This document shows positions 1 through 11,343 of a stretch of 64,000 bases of DNA, in pieces. This DNA is from Sabellastarte sp. h YS-2021. Taxonomy: Eukaryota; Annelida; Polychaeta; Sabellida; Sabellidae. Position 1 is the first letter of the stretch; every line of letters starts with the position of its first letter. Location of the stretch: the NCBI GenBank assembly GCA_964017235.1, contig OZ024934.1:84472706-84536705 (forward strand), read 5' to 3'. The position numbers were made by a program, and so were the translations under genes. Below the pieces are notes generated by a model. The model was not told where the DNA came from. It ran no database searches and saw nothing but the letters and a program-made list of their open reading frames with translations.

Positions 1-2728
1 CCGGGGTTTGGGGCCAGGCTCAGCCCCCCTCAAACTAGGAAATATCAGGTATATCCTAATACAACCAATCTGAAGCTCTTCTTTAATTTTGCATATGTTT
101 TAACAATAATTGAGGATATATTAGGCCCATTTGGAGCATTACATCTCTGAAAATAAATTATTTCACCCATATAGTGCTGTAAAAATGGTCAAAAATACAT
201 GTAAATTACACCAAACCAGTACCAAATATTGGTCTATAATGCTGAAATTTGGCCAGAATATAAGGTGGCACATACTAAATCTGACTGAACCGGTTTTAAA
301 ATTACATCTGATATAACAGTACCTATAGTTTGGCAATATTGGCTTCAGCTGGCCCCAAATTCGCTTCTGTGGGGCTGCATTAAGATATACTTAAATTTGG
401 CAAAGTAAGACAATTTTAAGGCTGAAAACCATATTGTTTGCTAGAGCTGGCGCCACTAAATGAGATTCCACAACAATATTCCTTAATAAATACATAACTG
501 GTCCAAAATACACGTATTGGAAGTGCAGGTATCGAGGGGGTGATCATATGGCACATCAGTCCAAAACCCCACTTAAACTTCATCAATCTGGCTCAGATTT
601 TCACAGGAAACTCAGTTCATATCACACATTGATATTGTATTGTCTTGACTTACTCAGGAAACCAATTAAAAATTTCAATTTTCCGGGGTTTGGGGCCAGG
701 CTCAGCCCCCCTCAAACTAGGAAATATCAGGTATATCCTAATACAACCAATCTGAAGCTCTTCTTTAATTTTGCATATGTTTTAACAATAATTGAGGATA
801 TATTAGGCCCATTTGGAGCATTACATCTCTGAAAATAAATTATTTCACCCATATAGTGCTGTAAAAATGGTCAAAAATACATGTAAATTACACCAAACCA
901 GTACCAAATACTGGTCTATAATGCTGAAATTTGGCCAGAATATAAGGTGGCACATACTAAATCTGACTGAACCGGTTTTAAAATTACATCTGATATAACA
1001 GTATCTATAGTTTGGCAATATTGGCTTTAGCTGGCCCCAAATTCGCTTCTGTGGGGCTGCATTAAGATATACTTAAATTTGGCAAAGTAAGACAATTTTA
1101 AGGCTGAAAACCATATTGTTTGCTAGAGCTGGCGCCACTAAATGAGATTCCACAACAATATTCCTTAAGAAATACATAACTGTTGCAAAATACATGTATT
1201 GGAAGTGCAGGTATCGAGGGGGTGATCATATGGCACATTAGTGCAAAACCCCACTTAAACTTCATCAATCTGGCTCAGATTTTCACAGGAAACTCAGTTC
1301 ATATCACACATTGATATTGTATTGGCTTGACTTACTCAGGAAACCAATTAAAAATTTCAATTTTCCGGGGTTTGGGGCCAGGCTCAGCCCCCCTCAAACT
1401 AGGAAATATCAGGTATATCCTAATACAACCAATCTGAAGCTCTTCTTTAATTTTGCATATGTTTTAACAATAATTGAGGATATATTAGGCCCATTTGGAG
1501 CATTACATCTCTGAAAATAAATTATTTCACCCATATAGTGCTGTAAAAATGGTCAAAAATACATGTAAATTACACCAAACCAGTACCAAATATTGGTCTA
1601 TAATGCTGAAATTTGGCCAGAATATAAGGTGGCACATACTAAATCTGACTGAACCGGTTTTAAAATTACATCTGATATAACAGTACCTATAGTTTGGCAA
1701 TATTGGCTTCAGCTGGCCCCAAATTCGCTTCTGTGGGGCTGCATTAAGATATACTTAAATTTGGCAAAGTAAGACAATTTTAAGGCTGAAAACCATATTG
1801 TTTGCTAGAGCTGGCGCCACTAAATGAGATTCCACAACAATATTCCTTAATAAATACATAACTGGTCCAAAATACACGTATTGGAAGTGCAGGTATCGAG
1901 GGGGTGATCATATGGCACATCAGTCCAAAACCCCACTTAAACTTCATCAATCTGGCTCAGATTTTCACAGGAAACTCAGTTCATATCACACATTGATATT
2001 GTATTGTCTTGACTTACTCAGGAAACCAATTAAAAATTTCAATTTTCCGGGGTTTGGGGCCAGGCTCAGCCCCCCTCAAACTAGGAAATATCAGGTATAT
2101 CCTAATACAACCAATCTGAAGCTCTTCTTTAATTTTGCATATGTTTTAACAATAATTGAGGATATATTAGGCCCATTTGGAGCATTACATCTCTGAAAAT
2201 AAATTATTTCACCCATATAGTGCTGTAAAAATGGTCAAAAATACATGTAAATTACACCAAACCAGTACCAAATACTGGTCTATAATGCTGAAATTTGGCC
2301 AGAATATAAGGTGGCACATACTAAATCTGACTGAACCGGTTTTAAAATTACATCTGATATAACAGTATCTATAGTTTGGCAATATTGGCTTTAGCTGGCC
2401 CCAAATTCGCTTCTGTGGGGCTGCATTAAGATATACTTAAATTTGGCAAAGTAAGACAATTTTAAGGCTGAAAACCATATTGTTTGCTAGAGCTGGCGCC
2501 ACTAAATGAGATTCCACAAGAATATTCCTTAAGAAATACATAACTGGTCCAAAATACACGTATTGGAAGTGCAGGTATCGAGGGGGTGATCATATGGCAC
2601 ATCAGTCCAAAACCCCACTTAAACTTCATCAATCTGGCTCAGATTTTCACAGGAAACTCAGTTCATATCACACATTGATATTGTATTGGCTTGACTTACT
2701 CAGGAAACCAATTAAAAATTTCAATTTT
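1..2728. repeat. Dimeric higher-order repeat block (about 1,364 bp)
   Basis: Seen: four units alternate between two types. Units at 1 and 1365 carry CAAATATTGG, CAGTACCT, GGCTTCAGC and CCTTAATAAAT. Units at 683 and 2047 carry CAAATACTGG, CAGTATCT, GGCTTTAGC and CTTAAGAAAT. The period is therefore two units, 1,364 bp. All four have the CCCCCCTCAAACTAGG allele. The same pair of types returns in the right arm beyond about 45 kb, so distant parts of the array share this organisation. Confidence 0.8.
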
Positions 2729-4094
2729 CCGGGGTTTGGGGCCAGGCTCAGCCCCCTCTCAAATTAGGAAATATCAGGTATATCCTAATACAACCAATCT
2801 GAAGCTCTTCTTTAATTTTGCATATGTTTTAACAATAATTGAGGATATATTAGGCCCATTTGGAGGATTACATCTCTGAAAATAAATTATTTCGCCCATA
2901 TAGTGCTGTAAAAATGGTCAAAAATACATGTAAATTACACCAAACCAGTACCAAATATTGGTCTATAATGCTGAAATTTGGCCAGAATATAAGGTGGCAC
3001 ATACTAAATCTGACTGAACCGGTTTTAAAATTACATCTGATATAACAGTACCTATAGTTTGGTAATATTGGCTTCAGCTGGCCCCAAATTCGCTTCTGTG
3101 GGGCTGCATTAAGATATATTTAAATTTGGCAAAGTAAGACAATTTTAAGGCTGAAAACCATATTGTTTGCTAGAGCTGGCGCCACTAAATGAGATTCCAC
3201 AACAATATTCCTTAAGAAATACATAACTGGTCCAAAATACACGTATTGGAAGTGCAGGTATCGAGGGGGTGATCATATGGCACATCAGTCCAAAACCCCA
3301 CTTAAACTTCATCAATCTGGCTCAGATTTTCACAGGAAACTCAGTTCATATCACACATTGATATTGTATTGGCTTGACTTACTCAGGAAACCAATTAAAA
3401 ATTTCAATTTTCCGGGGTTTGGGGCCAGGCTCAGCCCCCTCTCAAATTAGGAAATATCAGGTATATCCTAATACAACCAATCTGAAGCTCTTCTTTAATT
3501 TTGCATATGTTTTAACAATAATTGAGGATATATTAGGCCCATTTGGAGGATTACATCTCTGAAAATAAATTATTTCGCCCATATAGTGCTGTAAAAATGG
3601 TCAAAAATACATGTAAATTACACCAAACCAGTACCAAATATTGGTCTATAATGCTGAAATTTGGCCAGAATATAAGGTGGCACATACTAAATCTGACTGA
3701 ACCGGTTTTAAAATTACATCTGATATAACAGTACCTATAGTTTGGTAATATTGGCTTCAGCTGGCCCCAAATTCGCTTCTGTGGGGCTGCATTAAGATAT
3801 ACTTAAATTTGGCAAAGTAAGACAATTTTAAGGCTGAAAACCATATTGTTTGCTAGAGCTGGCGCCACTAAATGAGATTCCACAACAATATTCCTTAAGA
3901 AATACATAACTGGTCCAAAATACACGTATTGGAAGTGCAGGTATCGAGGGGGTGATCATATGGCACATCAGTCCAAAACCCCACTTAAACTTCATCAATC
4001 TGGCTCAGATTTTCACAGGAAACTCAGTTCATATCACACATTGATATTGTATTGGCTTGACTTACTCAGGAAACCAATTAAAAATTTCAATTTT
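2729..4094. repeat. Two nearly identical adjacent satellite units
   Basis: Seen: units 2729-3411 and 3412-4094 share the GGAGGATTAC allele, TTTCGCCC, and the otherwise rare TTTGGTAATATTGG. The one difference I noticed is ATATATTTAAATT against ATATACTTAAATT. They look like a very recent single-unit duplication between a dimeric and a tetrameric zone. Confidence 0.7.
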
Positions 4095-7000
4095 CCGGGG
4101 TTTGGGGCCAGGCTCAGCCCCCTCTCAAATTAGGAAATATCAGGTATATCCTAATACAACCAATCTGAAGCTCTTCTTTAATTTTGCATATGTTTTAACA
4201 ATAATTGAGGATATATTAGGCCCATTTGGAGCATTACATCTCTGAAAATAAATTATTTCGCCCATATAGTGCTGTAAAAATGGTCAAAAATACATGTAAA
4301 TTACACCAAACCAGTACCAAATATTGGTCTATAATGCTGAAATTTGGCCAGAATATAAGGTGGCACATACTAAATCTGACTGAACCGGTTTTAAAATTAC
4401 ATCTGATATAACAGTACCTATAGTTTGGCAATATTGGCTTCAGCTGGCCCCAAATTCGCTTCTGTGGGGCTGCATTAAGATATACTTAAATTTGACAAAG
4501 TAAGACAATTTTAAGGCTGAAAACCACATTGTTTGCTAGAGCTGGCGCCACTAAATGAGATTCCACAAGAATATTCCTTAATAAATACATAACTGGTCCA
4601 AAATACACGTATTGGAAGTGCAGGTATCGAGGGGGTGATCATATGGCACATCAGTCCAAAACCCCACTTAAACTTCATCAATCTGGCTCAGATTTTCACA
4701 GGAAACTCAGTTCATATCACACATTGATATTGTATTGGCTTGACTTACTCAGGAAACCAATTAAAAAGATTCAATTTTCCGGGGTTTGGGGCCAGGCTTA
4801 GCCCCCCTCAACTTAGGAAATAGCAGGTATATCCTAATACAACCAATCTGAAGCTCTTCTTTAATTTTGCATATGTTTTAACAATAATTGAGGATATATT
4901 AGGCCCATTTGGAGCATTACATCTCTGAAAATAAATTATTTCACCCATATAGTGCTGTAAAAATGGTCAAAAATACATGTAAATTACACCAAACCAGTAC
5001 CAAATGTTGGTCTATAATGCTGAAATTTGGCCAGAATATAAGGTGGCACATACTAAATCTGACTGAACCGGTTTTAAAATTACATCTGATATAACAGTAC
5101 CTATAGTTTGGCAATATTGGCTTTAGCTGGCCCCAAATTCGCTTCTGTGGGGCTGCATTAAGATATACTTAAATTTGGCAAAGTAAGACAATTTTAAGGC
5201 TGAAAACCATATTGTTTGCTAGAGCTGGCGCCACTAAATGAGATTCCACAACAATATTCCTTAAGAAATACATAACTGGTCCAAAATACACGTATTGGAA
5301 GTGCAGGTATCGAGGGGGTGATCATATGGCACATCAGTCCAAAACCCCACTTAAACTTCATCAATCTGGCTCAGATTTTCACAGGAAACTCAGTTCATAT
5401 CACACATTGATATTGTATTGGCTTGACTTACTCAGGAAACCAATTAAAAATTTCAATTTTCCGGGGTTTGGGGCCAGGCTCAGCCCCCTCTCAAATTAGG
5501 AAATATCAGGTATATCCTAATACAACCAATCTGAAGCTCTTCTTTAATTTTGCATATGTTTTAACAATAATTGAGGATATATTAGGCCCATTTGGAGCAT
5601 TACATCTCTGAAAATAAATTATTTCGCCCATATAGTGCTGTAAAAATGGTCAAAAATACATGTAAATTACACCAAACCAGTACCAAATATTGGTCTATAA
5701 TGTTGAAATTTGGCCAGAATATAAGGTGGCACATACTAAATCTGACTGAACCGGTTTTAAAATTACATCTGATATAACAGTACCTATAGTTTGGCTATAT
5801 TGGGCTTCAGCTGGCCCCAAATTCGCTTCTGTGGGGCTGCATTAAGATATACTTAAATTTGGCAAAGTAAGACAATTTTAAGGCTGAAAACCACATTGTT
5901 TGCTAGAGCTGGCGCCACTAAATGAGATTCCACAAGAATATTCCTTAATAAATACATAACTGGTCCAAAATACACGTATTGGAAGTGCAGGTATCGAGGG
6001 GGTGATCATATGGCACATCAGTCCAAAACCCCACTTAAACTTCATCAATCTGGCTCAGATTGTCACAGGAAACTCAGTTCATATCACACATTGATATTGT
6101 ATTGGCTTGACTTACTCAGGAAACCAATTAAAAATTTCAATTTTCCGGGGTTTGGGGCCAGGCTCAGCCCCCTCTCAAATTAGGAAATATCAGGTATATC
6201 CTAATACAACCAATCTGAAGCTCTTCTTTAATTTTGCATATGTTTTAACAATAATTGAGGATATATTAGGCCCATTTGGAGGATTACATCTCTGAAAATA
6301 AATTATTTCGCCCATATAGTGCTGTAAAAATGGTCAAAAATACATGTAAATTACACCAAACCAGTACCAAATATTGGTCTATAATGCTGAAATTTGGCCA
6401 GAATATAAGGTGGCACATACTAAATCTGACTGAACCGGTTTTAAAATTACATCTGATATAACAGTACCTATAGTTTGGCAATATTGGCTTCAGCTGGCCC
6501 CAAATTCGCTTCTGTGGGGCTGCATTAAGATATACTTAAATTTGGCAAAGTAAGACAATTTTAAGGCTGAAAACCATATTGTTTGCTAGAGCTGGCGCCA
6601 CTAAATGAGATTCCACAACAATATTCCTTAAGAAATACATAACTGGTCCAAAATACACGTATTGGAAGTGCAGGTATCGAGGGGGTGATCATATGGCACA
6701 TCAGTCCAAAACCCCACTTAAACTTCATCAATCTGGCTCAGATTTTCACAGGAAACTCAGTTCATATCACACATTGATATTGTATTGGCTTGACTTACTC
6801 AGGAAACCAATTAAAAATTTCAATTTTCCGGGGTTTGGGGCCAGGCTCAGCCCCCTCTCAAATTAGGAAATATCAGGTATATCCTAATACAACCAATCTG
6901 AAGCTCTTCTTTAATTTTGCATATTCTTTAACAATAATTGAGGATATATTAGGCCCATTTGGAGCATTACATCTCTGAAAATAAATTATTTCGCCCATAT

Positions 7001-9057
7001 AGTGCTGTAAAAATGGTCAAAAATACATGTAAATTACACCAAACCAGTACCAAATATTGGTCTATAATGCTGAAATTTGGCCAGAATATAAGGTGGCACA
7101 TACTAAATCTGACTGAACCGGTTTTAAAATTACATCTGATATAACAGTACCTATAGTTTGGCAATATTGGCTTCAGCTGGCCCCAAATTCGCTTCTGTGG
7201 GGCTGCATTAAGATATACTTAAATTTGACAAAGTAAGACAATTTTAAGGCTGAAAACCACATTGTTTGCTAGAGCTGGCGCCACTAAATGAGATTCCACA
7301 AGAATATTCCTTAATAAATACATAACTGGTCCAAAATACACGTATTGGAAGTGCAGGTATCGAGGGGGTGATCATATGGCACATCAGTCCAAAACCCCAC
7401 TTAAACTTCATCAATCTGGCTCAGATTTTCACAGGAAACTCAGTTCATATCACACATTGATATTGTATTGTCTTGACTTACTCAGGAAACCAATTAAAAA
7501 GATTCAATTTTCCGGGGTTTGGGGCCAGGCTTAGCCCTCCTCAACTTAGGAAATAGCAGGTATATCCTAATACAACCAATCTGAAGCTCTTCTTTAATTT
7601 TGCATATGTTTTAACAATAATTGAGGATATATTAGGCCCATTTGGAGCATTACATCTCTGAAAATAAATTATTTCACCCATATAGTGCTGTAAAAATGGT
7701 CAAAAATACATGTAAATTACACCAAACCAGTACCAAATGTTGGTCTATAATGCTGAAATTTGGCCAGAATATAAGGTGGCACATACTAAATCTGACTGAA
7801 CCGGTTTTAAAATTACATCTGATATAACAGTACCTATAGTTTGGCAATATTGGCTTTAGCTGGCCCCAAATTCGCTTCTGTGGGGCTGCATTAAGATATA
7901 CTTAAATTTGGCAAAGTAAGACAATTTTAAGGCTGAAAACCATATTGTTTGCTAGAGCTGGCGCCACTAAATGAGATTCCACAACAATATTCCTTAAGAA
8001 ATACATAACTGGTCCAAAATACACGTATTGGAAGTGCAGGTATCGAGGGGGTGATCATATGGCACATCAGTCCAAAACCCCACTTAAACTTCATCAATCT
8101 GGCTCAGATTTTCACAGGAAACTCAGTTCATATCACACATTGATATTGTATTGGCTTGACTTACTCAGGAAACCAATTAAAAATTTCAATTTTCCGGGGT
8201 TTGGGGCCAGGCTCAGCCCCCTCTCAAATTAGGAAATATCAGGTATATCCTAATACAACCAATCTGAAGCTCTTCTTTAATTTTGCATATGTTTTAACAA
8301 TAATTGAGGATATATTAGGCCCATTTGGAGCATTACATCTCTGAAAATAAATTATTTCGCCCATATAGTGCTGTAAAAATGGTCAAAAATACATGTAAAT
8401 TACACCAAACCAGTACCAAATATTGGTCTATAATGTTGAAATTTGGCCAGAATATAAGGTGGCACATACTAAATCTGACTGAACCGGTTTTAAAATTACA
8501 TCTGATATAACAGTACCTATAGTTTGGCAATATTGGCTTCAGCTGGCCCCAAATTCGCTTCTGTGGGGCTGCATTAAGATATACTTAAATTTGGCAAAGT
8601 AAGACAATTTTAAGGCTGAAAACCACATTGTTTGCTAGAGCTGGCGCCACTAAATGAGATTCCACAAGAATATTCCTTAATAAATACATAACTGGTCCAA
8701 AATACACGTATTGGAAGTGCAGGTATCGAGGGGGTGATCATATGGCACATCAGTCCAAAACCCCACTTAAACTTCATCAATCTGGCTCAGATTGTCACAG
8801 GAAACTCAGTTCATATCACACATTGATATTGTATTGGCTTGACTTACTCAGGAAACCAATTAAAAATTTCAATTTTCCGGGGTTTGGGGCCAGGCTCAGC
8901 CCCCTCTCAAATTAGGAAATATCAGGTATATCCTAATACAACCAATCTGAAGCTCTTCTTTAATTTTGCATATGTTTTAACAATAATTGAGGATATATTA
9001 GGCCCATTTGGAGGATTACATCTCTGAAAATAAATTATTTCGCCCATATAGTGCTGT
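4095..9057. repeat. Four-unit higher-order repeat block (2,733 bp)
   Basis: Seen: units at 4095, 4779, 5461 and 6145 correspond in order to those at 6828, 7512, 8194 and 8877, an offset of about 2,733 bp. Markers are a TTTGACAAAG unit, then a TTAGCCC/CAACTTAGG unit with CAAATGTTGG, then an ATAATGTTGAAA unit, then a GGAGGATTAC unit. Copies differ by changes such as GCATATTCTTTAAC, present at 6828 but not at 4095. The block's last unit is the one split by the retrotransposon. Confidence 0.75.
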
Positions 9058-9111
9058 ACAGTCCCCCCCACCCCAGGGTAAGTCAAACACCATGGTGCGG
9101 AGCCCTAAGAA

Positions 9112-9117
9112 TTTATT
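9112..9117 (-). terminator. Candidate polyadenylation signal in B2
   Basis: Sense-strand AATAAA, about 55 bp before the 3' terminus of the element. A second copy is in B1 at 9911-9916, so a shorter transcript ending upstream of A2 is also possible. The hexamer is short and the region AT-rich, so support is modest. Confidence 0.35.
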
Positions 9118-9353
9118 AATACAAAACAAGTAATACTAATATGAGAATAGATACTTTAAAGGTATAAATGCATAGTTACTACAATTATGTACAGTCCAGC
9201 GTCTTTTATGCATATGTACAGTTCATTGTCCATGTTCATAAATATAGTACAATTTATATGTATAACATCAAGAGTAAGTTTTATCTGATAAGTTAAAGTA
9301 TACTAAAGTTTAGGTTAAGTTTACAATCACAATACACACATGAAGTACCCAAG

Positions 9354-9370
9354 CTTAAGGTGACCTTAAG
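9354..9370. repeat. 17-bp palindrome in B2, repeated in B1
   Basis: CTTAAGGTGACCTTAAG has perfect 8-bp arms around a central G. The B1 copy is at 10153-10169. A related, shorter palindrome TAAGGTAACCTTA lies about 100 bp away at 9460-9472 (B1: 10259-10271). They look like binding sites or hairpin seeds, but no function is known to me. Confidence 0.6.
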
Positions 9371-9527
9371 TGAAAGACAAGTTAAGAATTTTAAGTACAA
9401 GGGCAGAATAAATAAGAAATGTAAAAGAAGGATTTTAAGGTTGAGTAAAGTTAAGATGATAAGGTAACCTTAAGTTGAGTTTACAATTGGATATACAATG
9501 TGAGCAATACAATATAGAGAAAACCCT

Positions 9528-9616
9528 TAACACAGTAAAATACTAAAAAACTAAAATGACTAAAAATTGTAAAATATGGTGAACAACCGAATCCTTGGGT
9601 ATAAGGGTGGGTGGGC
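9528..9616 (-). other. 89-bp spacer between A2 and B2
   Basis: This segment separates the internal A2 copy from the terminal B2 copy and has no second copy elsewhere in the element that I could find. It is AT-rich on its B2 side and has GGGTGGGTGGGC at 9605-9616 (plus strand) next to A2. No open frame or known signal is recognised. Confidence 0.7.
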
Positions 9617-9856
9617 AAAATATTTCCACAATCAATCCTTCCAGTTCAGTTTACATAACACAAGTGACACATTTTGCCTCCAAAATATGGGTCCTTGAAG
9701 GGTCAGCCAATCAGGGGCAATGATTCAAATGGTAACCAGGTACAACATAAGGGGCTCCCAGAAACTGAGGCATGCACCCCAACTGACACTTAGGGTGCAT
9801 GTACACTTCCCCTGGAGTGGAGGACTGACAGGCGTGATGTCCAGACACCACTAGTG
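9617..9856 (-). repeat. Split direct repeat A2 (internal copy)
   Basis: Second copy of the 240-bp A repeat. Its CACTAGTG end abuts B1 through a single shared A at 9857, giving CACTAGTGACAGTCC. That is the sequence expected if the two ends of the element were joined in a circle. In Ngaro/PAT models such a B1-A2 block lets the termini missing from the transcript be rebuilt during replication. That functional statement is family knowledge; the adjacency is seen directly. Confidence 0.92.
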
Positions 9857-9863
9857 ACAGTCC
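9849..9863. other. Internal circle-type junction, candidate recombinase crossover site
   Basis: CACTAGTG, an 8-bp palindrome ending A2, is followed by one A and then CAGTCC starting B1. The outer ends of the element are the same two edges, CACTAGTG at 15883-15890 and CAGTCC at 9059-9064, each next to an A of the target. The crossover therefore falls at or beside that A. GGACTG at 9822-9827 is an inverted copy of CAGTCC but is too short to be telling. Confidence 0.6.
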
Positions 9864-10326
9864 CCCCCACCCCAGGGTAAGTCAAACACCATGGTGCGGA
9901 GCCCTAAGAATTTATTAATACAAAACAAGTAATACTAATATGAGAATAGATACTTTAAAGGTATAAATGCATAGTTACTACAATTATGTACAGTCCAGCG
10001 TCTTTTATGCATATGTACAGTTCATTGTCCATGTTCATAAATATAGTACAATTTATATGTATAACATCAAGAGTAAGTTTTATCTGATAAGTTAAAGTAT
10101 ACTAAAGTTTAGGTTAAGTTTACAATCACAATACACACATGAAGTACCCAAGCTTAAGGTGACCTTAAGTGAAAGACAAGTTAAGAATTTTAAGTACAAG
10201 GGCAGAATAAATAAGAAATGTAAAAGAAGGATTTTAAGGTTGAGTAAAGTTAAGATGATAAGGTAACCTTAAGTTGAGTTTACAATTGGATATACAATGT
10301 GAGCAATACAATATAGAGAAAACCCT
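9858..10326 (-). repeat. Split direct repeat B1 (internal copy)
   Basis: A 469-bp sequence identical by eye to 9059-9527 (offset 799). It starts 21 bp after the YR stop codon in the sense direction (10347-10327). It carries the polyadenylation-type hexamer AATAAA on the sense strand (9911-9916), the palindrome CACCATGGTG (9887-9896) and the larger palindrome at 10153-10169. Identity ends at 10326/9527, where the next bases differ (C here, T in the other copy). Confidence 0.92.
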
Positions 10327-10347
10327 CAAAGACCCAAAAGAAAACAT

Positions 10348-11343
10348 TTAGTGAGAGGCAATAACAGCAGCAAATGTAGTAGCAATATCTTTAGAATATT
10401 TTTCATCTTGTTGAATATACCTCCACACACAATCCGACGTCCAGGAGCCATGATGTTTTATTTGTTGAATAGGAACATGTGAATTAAAAGCAAGGGTGGC
10501 TCCTGAACGCCGGAAAGTGTGGAAGGTAAAATGACCTGGAGGAAAGCCCAATCTTCTGGTTAGTTTTGAAAGGATCTTTCTGATTTTACTATCAGTAACT
10601 ACCACTAAACCAGCACTAGTGTTTCTCTGAAAAATAGGGGAATGTGGATTTGGGTTGTATAATCTGATAATTGTTTTTAAAGCTTTTACAGGACACAACA
10701 GTGAACCATGTAGCCTAGGTAAAGTGACCATATGAATTCTATCCCTGGTTTGTAAAGTTTTAGACCATTTCACAGCTATGTGCATACAATCAGACTTAAA
10801 AGTGATATCACAGAGGGTTAGGTGCCTAGAAGGGTCAAATGAAGTTAAAGAATGAGGGGCCAGATTAGATATCCTGAAAAAACCAAAAAAGGCTATTAAA
10901 AATATGGACTTGAACACGTTACCATCTGGAATAAAAGCACACTGCCTGACCAACGCAGCGAGATTGTCCAAGGACATAATATTTCTAGCGACAGAGGTGA
11001 GAGGTCTATTTATCTTAAGGGATTTGATGAAATACTTTATCTCTGGATGATCCAGCAAATGGTAAGGAAGGCCATAGATTATAAACTGGGCCTTCAAAGC
11101 TGAGACATGATTTGCAATCATACTGACAGACACTTGATTTTTTACCAAAAATTCTAAATATGCCATGACAATTGACAAAGTGGGCTTTGCCACCTCAACA
11201 CTACTGCATATACAAAACCCAACAAACAGCCTGAACAATAGCTCATAGCACCTTCTAGTCTTTGGACGAAAAGCATCCTTGATCCGGGTATTTGCATCCT
11301 GGATAAGGGGCTTCAGCGACTTCTCATCTGAAACAAAGTGCAA
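10348..11343 (-). CDS. YR: Tyrosine recombinase (element integrase)
   Basis: Would recombine the circular DNA copy into the chromosome, replacing the DDE integrase of LTR elements. In 331 codons, residues about 15-120 look like the helical core-binding domain, and the catalytic domain follows with R157 (FFRIS), K195 (KWSKT), H275 and R278 (HTFRRSGAT), H298 (HHGSW) and the nucleophile Y309 (WRYI). The set is complete. The listed start is TTG; the frame opens at 11352 after a TGA, and the first ATG is codon 60 (11166), which would remove part of the N-terminal domain. A good splice acceptor (TTTGTTTCAG, intron end at 11328) lies just inside the frame, so the true N-terminus may come from an upstream exon. 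It stops 21 bp before B1. Family assignment is firm; the start is unresolved. Confidence 0.93.
   Translation of the reverse strand: MHFVSDEKSLKPLIQDANTRIKDAFRPKTRRCYELLFRLFVGFCICSSVEVAKPTLSIVMAYLEFLVKNQVSVSMIANHVSALKAQFIIYGLPYHLLDHPEIKYFIKSLKINRPLTSVARNIMSLDNLAALVRQCAFIPDGNVFKSIFLIAFFGFFRISNLAPHSLTSFDPSRHLTLCDITFKSDCMHIAVKWSKTLQTRDRIHMVTLPRLHGSLLCPVKALKTIIRLYNPNPHSPIFQRNTSAGLVVVTDSKIRKILSKLTRRLGFPPGHFTFHTFRRSGATLAFNSHVPIQQIKHHGSWTSDCVWRYIQQDEKYSKDIATTFAAVIASH

Larger units (their letters stand above)
1..9057. repeat. Tandem satellite array, left arm (about 683-bp unit)
   Basis: Seen: thirteen complete head-to-tail units begin at 1, 683, 1365, 2047, 2729, 3412, 4095, 4779, 5461, 6145, 6828, 7512 and 8194, taking the recurring CCGGGGTTTGGGG as the start. 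A fourteenth begins at 8877 and is cut after 181 bp by the mobile element. Unit length varies only from 682 to 684 bp, through single-base indels such as AAAAATTTC versus AAAAAGATTC and TTGGC versus TTGGGC. Units are AT-rich and differ at a limited set of shared positions. The region after the first 20 bases has three alleles: CCCCCCTCAAACTAGG, CCCCCTCTCAAATTAGG, and a TTAGCCC...CAACTTAGG form. Short open frames recur in every unit but most open on TTG and carry no recognisable domain, so I treat the array as non-coding. A centromeric or pericentromeric role is inference. Confidence 0.97.
9059..9527 (-). repeat. Split direct repeat B2 (3' end of the element)
   Basis: Terminal 469-bp copy of the B repeat, reaching the satellite junction at 9058/9059 with CAGTCCCCCCC. 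Even the run of seven C is the same in both copies. The sense AATAAA at 9112-9117 lies about 55 bp from the 3' end, a plausible place for 3'-end formation within the element. Confidence 0.92.

Noticed and set aside
548-832. 94-codon plus-strand open frame recurring about every 1,365 bp, plus 61-, 62- and 69-codon frames in nearly every unit
   Set aside because: They are by-products of the tandem repeat. Many open on TTG, they end at the same stops in every copy, single-base indels between units freely change the frame, and no domain or coding signature is seen.
4234-4431. 65-codon minus-strand open frame recurring in many units
   Set aside because: Antisense shadow of the satellite; it appears or disappears with single variants such as TTTGGTAAT versus TTTGGCAAT, with no sign of coding constraint.
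1-9057. CRISPR array
   Set aside because: Units are about 683 bp, contiguous, with no unique spacers between short repeats, in a eukaryotic context.
9822-9863. GGACTG / CAGTCC inverted repeat flanking the A2-B1 junction
   Set aside because: Six base pairs 30 bp apart is expected by chance; kept only as a note on the junction entry.
9059-10326. Long terminal repeats of an LTR retrotransposon
   Set aside because: The repeated segments are split and interleaved (A1...B1-A2-B2), there is no target-site duplication, and a tyrosine recombinase replaces the DDE integrase.
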